Assembly: GCF_026151205.1 (NCBI RefSeq)
Contig: NC_087073.1
Span: 14,093,837 to 14,157,836, forward strand
Source: Bolinopsis microptera
Taxonomy: Eukaryota; Ctenophora; Tentaculata; Lobata; Bolinopsidae
DNA: 64,000 bases
Reading direction: 5' to 3'
Part shown: positions 55,873-64,000 of the stretch, in pieces
How the letters are laid out: each line of letters begins with the position of its first letter
How positions within the stretch are numbered: position 1 is the stretch's first letter
Notes under the pieces: model-generated
Told to the model about the DNA's origin: nothing
Databases searched by the model: none
The model's input: the letters and a program-made list of their open reading frames with translations, nothing else
Program-made: the position numbers and the translations under genes

Positions 55873-56762
55873 TCAATCTGAAAACTCTTCCAACCTCTCT
55901 TCGTCCTCTGCATCAAACTCTTCAATCCATCTAAGATCCATATCCAACTCGTTCACACACTTCTCAATAAAGACAGTCGAGAAGGCCTCATCAGAGAAGG
56001 TGCCCATCACATGCTCCCGTCCTCTTTCCCTTATGCCCTCCAATTCTTCATCTGTCATCTCCAGAACTCTTATCACGTGATCACTGTATTCCTCAGCAGT
56101 GGCTGCTAAGAAGCCTGTCCCTGGTACCACTATATCCAACTTAGGACCCCCGCTGTTGTGTGCTATGGGAATGATACCGGCTGCCATGAACTCCACCACT
56201 CCAATACCAAAGTGTTCGTTCCACATGGTGTGGAGACCCATCAGAGAGTCGGATAAGATCTGGTACAGCTCGGAGTAGGGGATACTGACTTTAAACTCAA
56301 CCAGTTCGTCTACTTTAAGGGTTTCAGAAAGTTGCTTCAGAGATTCTACTCTATCTCTATCTCCCTGGTTTCTTACCCCACCCACTAGGGTTAACGTTAC
56401 ATCTCTTCGTCCAGTTTTTTCCACGAACATCGCAAATGATTCGATCTGCAATTTATGATCTTTCTCTGGCCGAAACTGGGCAACCGACACAATCCTCTTA
56501 GATCTAGGTCCCGAAATTTTAAGGAAGTTCTCAGTATTGCAAGGTGGGTAAAGAAGTGTAGTCCTGTCAGGAATCTGCCAAATATCGTCTATGTGTCCCT
56601 TGGTCCAAGATGAGTTGACAAACACAAGTTTAGATTTGGCTCCCATTACCGAGTACATCTTAGCAAATATCTTGTAGTAAATAAGTTTAACAGAGCTGAG
56701 GAGGGGATTTCTAGCGACTGCTGAAGCGTTGTTATAACTCGACTCCCTGGCAGCCACTTTTC
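55873..56762 (-). CDS. ALG11: ALG11 alpha-1,2-mannosyltransferase, last exon
   Basis: A single open exon begins at 56762, just after acceptor TTAATTTCAG, and ends at a stop at 55873. The methionine further upstream is intronic. It encodes about 296 residues: SSYNNASAVARNPLLSSVKL, VFVNSSWTKGHI, LYPPCNTENF, then the GT-B C-domain with FRPEKDH, LVGGVRN and the donor-site EX7E motif (EHFGIGVVE) followed by AAGIIPIAHNSGGPK. These match the C-terminal two thirds of ALG11, the ER-membrane GDP-mannose enzyme that adds the fourth and fifth mannoses to the dolichol-linked oligosaccharide for N-glycosylation. An acidic tail (EEFDAEDEERLEEFSD) ends it. N-terminal exons with the membrane anchor should lie at higher coordinates, but only repeats are seen there. 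Confidence 0.92.
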
Positions 56763-57947
56763 CTGAAATTAAGGGTCTATCAGGATTGGTAACATACATT
56801 TTGAAGCACTTAGAACTTTAAGCGGGAATTTATTTATTAAATAACGGGAAAACATATAATTGTAGGGGGGGGGGGGGGGGGGTGACCCGGTGACATGTCC
56901 ACCAATGTCCGCCATGTCCTGTCCTTTTTGGATTCTATGAGACAAGCGGACATGTTTTTGGGACATTAGCGGACATTGACGGACATTGGTGGACTCGGAC
57001 GGACATTGGCGGACATAAACGGACAAAAATTATGAGAATTATTTCATTCTCGATACGTACCTCCCATATCGAGAGCTCCCAATTCCGAGCTTGTGTTGCA
57101 AAGGGGAGGCCTGCCTTCCGAGATTGCATTACCAGGGGGAAGCCTCGAGTCCAAAATTGTGTATCGAGGCGGTAGGTGGGGACTTCGAAAAACCGAAAAA
57201 ATATTTTCGGCTAATAATGAACACGGTAGAATGAAACGTGGAGAAAAGTGGTTTTCAGAAAAACTCCAAAATTGTGTATCGAGGGGTAGGTGCGGACTTC
57301 GATAATCGAAGGATATGACTCGGACCGAAATTATTTTTGGAAACTAATTTTGCTCATGTTTTATGCTACCCTGGCCTGATCATTATTAGCCGAAAATATT
57401 TTTTTTCGATTTTCGAAGTCCGCATAGACGGACGTGGCACTCCCCCCCCCCCCCCCAATGTAATTATAAGTAATATTATGTTGTGCCACCCTGGTAAAAC
57501 TTACCAGTTATAATCGAATTAACGTTATTTACCTGGCCTATGACAATCAGCTCGGGATTAAGGCCAGAGGGGGGGGGGGGGGGGGGGGGGAAACATAATT
57601 TTTCCAGTTTTTACATTTGTGATAGAGCTGCTGGAGACGAACAAGAAGAAAAAAACCGGACCGAAATCTGACCCTGCGTTTTTGAGATATCACGCACCAA
57701 ATATTGAGGTTTAATAATTGTAATCACATGAAAATACTGGCCACAACCAGGAGCTGAAACTTGGCACGTGTGTTCTTTGGGGTGTCACGCAAAAACGTTA
57801 TGTTTTAAAATTTTGATTTTTGCCTTTGTTCTTGAAATAAGAGGTCAACAAGATGGAAAAATGTGATTTTTTAGATTGGGGAAAAAAAATTCTTACCCCC
57901 CCCCCCGGCCCGCTTAAGAGACCTACACCCAAAACGTTCACATTAAC
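56763..57947. repeat. GGACATT-rich inverted repeat family and poly-G/C tracts
   Basis: Holds G tracts (about 56865-56882 and 57570-57591) and C tracts (about 57441-57456 and 57896-57907), a run of GGACATTnGCGGACATT units at about 56948-57025, and the phrases TTCGAAGTCCGCACC and GCCGAAAATATTTT in opposite orientations at 57180-57215 and 57385-57425. The same phrases return at 62530-62660. Likely an intron of ALG11 or intergenic DNA filled by nested copies of one TIR-type family. Confidence 0.75.
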
Positions 57948-58541
57948 TCACTCCTCAGGTCTTCGTAGGCGGATGCGGTCATTATCACAATAAGATAGAG
58001 CATGACCACTGTAAGATAGAGCATTGGAGCCCTGTAAGAGAGAGCATTGGAGCCCTGTGCTTACCCCGGTAATATTGTCCACTATGCCTGTCACACTAAG
58101 GTAGAAGGAGTCAAAGTATTCTCCTCGTTGGAAAGACCACTTCGGGCACTGACCAATAAAGTGGTTCATTGTCTCCTCTTCCATGAGACAGTGTGGACAA
58201 GTTTTAGGCACAGTTTTCGGCTTGAACTTATTAATATGGTAGTTTAGTTCACAGTGTCCAGTGAGGAATTGTGTCGCTGTTCTTGTGCTCTCTTTACCAA
58301 GTTTGGGGATTAATCTGGCGAACTTGTGTCTCCATACTCGTTTGAAATGAGTGTTGGGCAACGTTCTCCATCTTTCCCTCATTTTCCGATGACTTATACT
58401 CCGCAGCGCTCCCTTCCATAATACTTTTGGTATTGGTAGTAGCACTTGGGCGGAGTTATCAGAGCCTTGTTTGGCAAAAGAGTGTGCCTTTTCATTACTA
58501 TCATTTCCTTTCTGATCTACTCGGGTCACACAATGGCCCAA
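57948..58541 (-). pseudogene. LINE polyprotein end: RNase H tail and zinc knuckle
   Basis: The minus frame contains RVDQKGNDSNEKAHSFAKQG, like the last RNase H motif (…GN-x-x-AD-x-LAK-x-G) of I/jockey-type LINEs. It then shows ATQFLTGHCELNYHINKF and CPHCLMEEETMNHFIGQCPKW, a C-x2-C ... H-x4-C knuckle. The catalytic aspartate of the AD motif reads H here. The reverse transcriptase is not seen upstream. The frame runs on to 57948 into low-complexity repeats. A 5'-truncated retroelement. Confidence 0.7.
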
Positions 58542-58659
58542 TATTTGAAGTTTTGCATGGTGACAGAGGTCTAACTTTACCCGATCTGTTTGTATTGATT
58601 ATTATTTTATGTTAATTTTCGATAACTACCTTAGTTTGTTTAATTATGGCGGGTTAAAA

Positions 58660-59010
58660 TTGGCGGAAAATCCGCCATATTTTTACCCACTATTGTCTAT
58701 GAGACAACGGACGTGTTTTTTGGGACATTAGCGGACATTGACGGGCTCGGACGGACATTGACGGACATTAGCGTGCGACAAACATTATGAGAATTTTTCG
58801 CACATAATTTGGACAATTGGAAGGAGCTTATATTCATAAGAAGCCTATATTCATAACCTATCGAGCCTTGAGGCATCCTCTTTGCGATTCAATCTCAGAA
58901 AGCAGGCCTCCCCTAGTTTCCAAAAAAAAACTTTGAAAAATTTCGACTTATAAAATTCTATGAGACAAGCGGACGTGACCCCCCCTCCCCCCCCCCCCCC
59001 CCCCCCCCCC
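58660..59010. repeat. GGACATT repeat copy with long poly-C
   Basis: TATGAGACAACGGACGTG, GGGACATTAGCGGACATTGA and a closing TATGAGACAAGCGGACGTGA followed by a C-rich run (58978-59010). Same family as 56865-57600 and 61980-62780. Confidence 0.8.
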
Positions 59011-59784
59011 GCATTCTACCAACATGCCTACCTTCCCCAAGTTTATGTGAATATTGCAGGGAACTTGTCTTTATTTTATATGAACAACGGAACGTTAAAG
59101 AAGCTTCAAGACTATACCCGAACTTGAGCTTATTATGCTGGTACACGGGCAGGTACACAAGCTGTGATACCGTCACAGGTTCACTCTTTCCCATAGTCTC
59201 CTGTAAACTATATTATTTTGACGGAGTTGTCGCGTCGGGGTGGCTGACTTTAAATGAAGAGGATTTTATTTTTGTATTTTACTCGGTGAGTCAAAACCAA
59301 AATGGGAGGCTGTTTCGACTTTTGAATTCTACTTGTTATTAGGAGGTCTGCACTGTAATTATAAAGTTCCCACTAAGGATTATCGGCAAACACTTTGTCG
59401 GTTAGGCATTGTGTTGATCGCGAGACCAACACGATGACGAATAAATTCAATTAGTTTAAATATTCTGAGTTAGTCCGGATATCAAATAGAAATAATACTT
59501 AGCTCTGAGAAATATATAATATACTGCAGACCATGATCACCGCTATCGGTATCACAAAAAATAACAATTTATCGGGGACCGAAATTTTAAAAATAACTAC
59601 CAAAACTCAAAGCCTGATAACAATCGTCAGATAATGTAATTAGTGCACGTTTATAAACCCAATGATCATGACTATGTTATTCTTCTTGATAGCTTGATCC
59701 TGAACTTCGCCACTTATTTCCTCTTCTACCAGCATTGTGCTTGTTTATTCGTCACTCCTCTCTGGTCAAGCCGACTAATACGGG
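59011..59784. other. Stretch with no recognised gene
   Basis: No supported exon; a 72-codon forward frame at 59124 lacks motifs. Confidence 0.5.
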
Positions 59785-60005
59785 ATATCAAGGTCACGTG
59801 ACTCCATACTGGACTCTAGACACTCAGTGACTCACTCTTCCAGACAGTGGCTGCTTGCCAACAGCCCTGTCAAGCGCAGAACTGCTCCATGTGTTTGTAG
59901 ATCACGTGATACCAATGTAGTGCACGTATTGGCTTGCCAATGGTCACGTGATATCGATCCTGCATTCTGATACGCTTCAGGGCTGCTTAAAATACCCACA
60001 CACAG
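59785..60005. promoter_or_regulatory. TCACGTGA cluster with TATA-like box
   Basis: GGTCACGTGACT (59792), GATCACGTGATACC (about 59901) and GGTCACGTGATATC (about 59943) are three palindromic E-boxes of the bHLH-ZIP (MITF/TFE/USF) type within 155 bp. They are followed by GCTTAAAATACCC at about 59984. This looks like a promoter reading rightwards. No first exon could be identified before the TIR element at 60210. Confidence 0.4.
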
Positions 60006-60209
60006 ACCAGTAAGTCAGTGACTTCTTAGTCTGTTATGATATTGTTACCCAGCAGTGGAAATTTTTTCTTCTCACCTCGCATTTCGTTCTTTTTTCTCTC
60101 GTCTTTTAAAACCATAACAATTTTGGTCACGAGGATCAAAGAATCAAAGAATTTCAATTTCTGCCTGTTTCAATTTCAGCTGGTATTGTCTCGAAGCCCA
60201 TAGTTATTT

Positions 60210-61818
60210 GGGCAATTCCACGGTAAGGTTCCACTTGGTGAAAATGAAAAATGTTAAGATAGGCACCTAATTTTGGTTAAAATATGTTCATTAGACTCTT
60301 AACCTTACAAGTCAACAAAAGTTTTTTGTTTCATATTGCGTTAACTTTTGATTTTTCTCATTCAAAGGAACACTACTCGGAAATGAAAAAAATCGTTCAA
60401 ATTTTCAAAGGGCCATAGTTTGGGTATGCAGCAATATTTCTCTATGAAACTCCATACACTTAGGCATATGCATAAGAATGAGAGCTATGCAAAGTTTCAA
60501 AACCGTTACTCAAATACTTTTTCTAAAAAATTTCCACAAAGATGGTGTCACGTCCGTCACAAAATTAAGCAAAAAAGTTTTTTCAGAGCCACATAGTGCT
60601 ATTTATATTCAAAAAACCACTGTAACCTATCTCTTCTGAAGGTAAGGGAGTACCGTAGAAATTATCAGGCTTGTATCTTTTAAGAAAAAAATTTTGTAAG
60701 GGGGGTCCCAACTTGTCGCGTCCGTCACATTTTTTTGAAAACGCTCCAAACAATCTTTTAACAGACTTTAAAGGCATTTTTCTTAAAGCTGAGGCCGTCC
60801 TCAACAAAACTATGTCGTCAAATCAAAAATTGGACAGAAAATGACCGAGTTATGTATAATTTTGTATATGCCCATATATGGGCATACGGCTCACTTTTAG
60901 CCATTTTTATCCATATTTCCATTATTTTGACTAAAACCAAGACAAATAGAAGTCAAATAAGGTTGGATTGTGTTGACTATGTTGACTAGACTATCAAATA
61001 ACATCATATGCAATTCAATAATTTAATTTACTGATTTTTTGCCATTTTATTTGCTTACAACTTTTTCAGAGGTAAAAGGCACAAAAATGGACTTAACCCT
61101 ATTTTCGCATATTTTTGAAGTAAAAATTCAATATCTTCCACATTTTAAACACTAAAGTAATGAAACTTTTAGGAGATGGTCTCAACAGTATGATGCGTTG
61201 AACAGTGATGAATGTTTTACCAGAGTTATAAATTTGTTCAAGTAGAGAAATAATTGATGCCCCTAGACTGATACCCCAGCGTATGCCCAAAATGGACGAT
61301 TTTGGCTGTTGCAGACCTCTTGGGGGTATTTGATGCCTAAAAATTTGCATGAATACAGAGTAGATGTCACTGAACAAGATAAAAGTGTCAAGTGGAAGAT
61401 TTGGAAAAATTGAAAAAAAACGTGTGTCCGTCACAGTCACGTCTGTCACAATTTGAAAATGGCGCCACGCAAACAAAAATTGAGCAATCTCTAAGAAAAT
61501 GGCATCTCAGAAATCCCTAAACCTTCTTCTATCATTGTAATTCCAAATTAGATACAATAGATAACTTTTTGAGATAAATTTGGGTACCATCTGAGTAGAC
61601 ACCCAAAAAAGTGTCATATTTACGTCACGTCCGTCACAGAGGTGCTATCTCAGAAAGTAATAATGGTAGGGGTCTGAAATTTTCACACAACCTGTAGTTA
61701 GGTTAAATGTGGACTAATAAACAGTTGGAGCTGATAAATAAACAACATCTCGAGTACAACATTCGTTTGAACTTTAAAAAACAGCAAAATCGTGGTGTCC
61801 GTCACGGTGGAATTGCCC
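60210..61818. mobile_element. TIR element with CGTCCGTCACA repeats
   Basis: Termini GGGCAATTCCAC and GTGGAATTGCCC are inverted, flanked by ATTT (60206-60209 and 61819-61822). Five or more (A/C)CGTCCGTCACA phrases (60549, 60716, 61427, 61625, 61796) lie inside, mostly in one orientation. No transposase frame is recognised; a 125-codon minus frame at 61099 has no motif. A non-autonomous DNA transposon of unknown superfamily. Confidence 0.75.
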
Positions 61819-61979
61819 ATTTCTATAAAAAATGCCACCATTGCATTTCTCTAGATCTTGTATCCAAGTACAACAGTCCTCGACATCTTACTTCGTGGCT
61901 CGTGCCCAATAATAATATACCTTTAAAACAGGATGTACAGGGTGAACCACATAAAATTTGACCTTTGTTCGAAAACTTA

Positions 61980-62790
61980 TCACCCGCCTCAGCAAATTTT
62001 GCTGTCCACTTTTGTCCGCCTATGTCCGCCAATGTCATGTCCTTTTTGGATTCTATGAGTCAAGCGGACATAGACAGACGTGACACCTCCCCTTTGTAGT
62101 TGTACTAAAGTGCGGGTTTTTTGTCACACGTTGTAGACCTGCCGCGCACGAGCGCGCGGCTGTATCGTGGCTTTTGCCAAGATACTAGTGATATGAAACG
62201 ACTTAGTGAAACGACAATGGGGGTCACGACGTGATACAACGGATTTTCTAGTAAAATTATCGGAGAGACGAACGAATAATTCTTGAAGATTTCCTAGCAG
62301 ATTCACCTTGTGTAAAATCCGGATTGGAATATTATTTATGAGTCGCATAGTTGAAATGTTTTCTTGGGCCATCGCCCCCCCCCCCCCCCCAATAAAATCT
62401 GGGCAAGGGGCCAAAAAAGGCCAACTTTTTTATTTAGGTTTCTAAAAATTGTTTTTTTTTGCCGAACATTTTTTAAGTCAACAATTTTCAAAGTTTTTCT
62501 GGAAACTACTTACGTAAGTTCATGTTTCATGCTACCCTGATCATTATGAGCCGAAAATATTTTGTTCGGTTTTCGAAGTCCGCACCTACCCTTCGATATA
62601 CTTTTTTGGACTCGAGGGTTCCCCTTTGTAATGCGATCTCGGAAGGCCTCCCCGAGAATGACTCGTACCGAACATTTTCTGAGTCAACATTTTTCAAAGT
62701 TTTTCTGGAAACTACCTTATCGGACCTTATTTGGACGGACATTAAATGAACGGACATAATTATGAACGGACATTAATATGAACGCTAGAA
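61980..62790. repeat. GGACATT family, inverted copy
   Basis: GTCCGCCTATGTCCGCCAATGTC at 62013, TATGAGTCAAGCGGACATAG at 62054, a C tract at about 62375-62391, and 62520-62690 that is the reverse complement of much of 57090-57240. The end reads GGACGGACATTAAATGAACG with further GAACGGACATTA units. Confidence 0.8.
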
Positions 62791-64000
62791 GGCACTCAAA
62801 ACCATCAAAAATCCGAATTTTTTCCATTTTTAAAAACTTTTTTTTATTCCAGAAAATGATTTTTAAATCCATTTTTTATACAGTAATTAAGAAAAGCAGT
62901 CGTTAAGCAGTAAAAATGTTAAAATATGTGTACATGATCAGTGTTTAATATCGCATATCATCTTCATCAAATGGGTTTCCGTGCATGAAATAGTTCAACG
63001 TTAAAAAATTAACCTTTAAAATTAACCAACGTTGGCCTATAAAACGTTTAAGAACTTTTCATTCACAATTTAAAATTAAATACAACGTTAAAACGCTGTT
63101 CAATTTTAAACGTTGCTCATATCAATTGGTTCATCATTTTGGGCGTTCGTGTAGTGTTTTGTATCCCAGTTTCAACGTCTTTACAGTTTCAACGAGTCAG
63201 CTAGAAACTTGATCTCTATTTCCAGACTTTCATAATGATCATTAGGCTCACAACAGCTGGAATAAAATAAGTTAACCTTCTTTCTGGCTCACTTGTGGGC
63301 AGCTTCAGAAGGCTATACTATATATAACTGTCTAATTGAATAATTGGAAGAGAACTCCATCAGGCCTAGCTGAACCAAGTGGGGAGTTGATACAACTTTC
63401 ACAAGCAAGAGCCACTTTGGTCTACTTGCTGTGAGGTGTCTCAGCTACGCCTACATGGGTTGGGGGTCCCCCCTTTTCTTTTCTTTTTGGCTGTGCTGTT
63501 TGGTCTGCACTGATCACCATTATTTAGGACTCGACATGATTAAGTGTTTTACAGTGCGGGAGCTTGGGAGTAACTCTTAGAGGGAATATCTTCGATAAGA
63601 TTTGCAAGGGTTTTGGCTTTGCTTGACCGTCCTTTTTCCAGTTCCCGCTCTCATTAGCGATTCATCAAGAGCGCTTTTTCCATGGGTTTATTTTCGTTGA
63701 CTCACATATTGCGTAGTCTGAACTCTGATATCATTGTGGTAATTTAATTTCCCGAAGCTGCAAGATTTTGCAGTTTTTAATTCCCGGGTGCAGATACTGA
63801 TAATTATATAGACTTAAAATAGAATTAAAGTCGATGTACCAAGCGCTTAAGGGCCGTTGCAATCTATAAATCAATTTTATATTCGAGAAACTCTTTAGTC
63901 TCGTCTAATAGACAATGTCCTTGGCAACACGATTTACCGTAATATATGTAGAGGCTGGAACAAGTTTGTAATGTTGGCGGGGACTAGCTCATGGACTATG
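62791..64000. other. Stretch with no recognised gene
   Basis: AT-rich to 63250, with AACGTT-containing imperfect inverted repeats near 62998-63120, then GC-richer SINE-like sequence near 63350-63680. No gene supported. Confidence 0.45.

Noticed and set aside
56763-56799. Start of ALG11 at the upstream methionine (56799)
   Set aside because: This stretch precedes the acceptor TTTCAG; family alignment begins right after the splice site and the extra residues do not match.

Overview
This window is metazoan nuclear DNA. Coding signal is split into exons with GT/AG borders, families are animal ones (TGF-beta-type receptor ectodomain plus kinase fold, zona pellucida domain, class A GPCR, LDLa-type GPCR, ALG11), and most of the rest is transposon debris, simple repeats and long homopolymer runs. 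A marine invertebrate fits best. A cnidarian or ctenophore is my first guess, but nothing here settles the phylum.

Layout. 1-10 kb: no gene recognised; microsatellites, a 12-copy 69-bp minisatellite, and three clusters of CCAAT and CACGTG motifs. 10.5-13.3 kb (minus): a split TGF-beta type II receptor-like gene whose kinase region looks catalytically dead. 14-21 kb: a repeat field with a TTAGGCC-rich fold-back MITE, two sister TA-flanked elements and GC-rich repeated modules. 21-26 kb: tandem duplications and LINE remnants. 26.8-27.7 kb: class A GPCR interrupted by a stop codon. 28-35 kb: an RTE-like LINE tail, a Penelope-like element with reverse transcriptase and GIY-YIG domains, a 36-bp perfect inverted repeat, a broken FLYWCH/MULE gene, and a LINE split by a TIR element with a minisatellite inside. 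35.9 kb: small tail-anchored protein. 37.8-38.5 kb: 49-bp hairpin-bearing satellite. 40-45.5 kb: two TTAA-flanked fold-back (piggyBac-like) elements and a tRNA-derived SINE. 46-47 kb: last exons of an unrecognised membrane protein. 47.8-50.1 kb (minus): decayed GPCR with LDLa-like modules. 50.5-51.7 kb: last exons of a pentraxin/LamG-like plus ZP protein, with a hAT-like element inserted at its stop codon. 54.6-55.4 kb: four-exon secreted cysteine-rich protein, tail-to-tail with the last exon of ALG11 (55.9-56.8 kb, minus). 56.8-64 kb: GGACATT-rich inverted repeats, poly-G/C tracts, an RNase H LINE tail and a 1.6-kb TIR element.

The genes do not form a pathway. Most are cell-surface or secreted proteins, plus one ER glycosylation enzyme. 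The most unusual item is the split receptor with altered HRD, DFG and glycine-loop positions. All exon structures were read by eye from splice sites and reading phase; no search was run.
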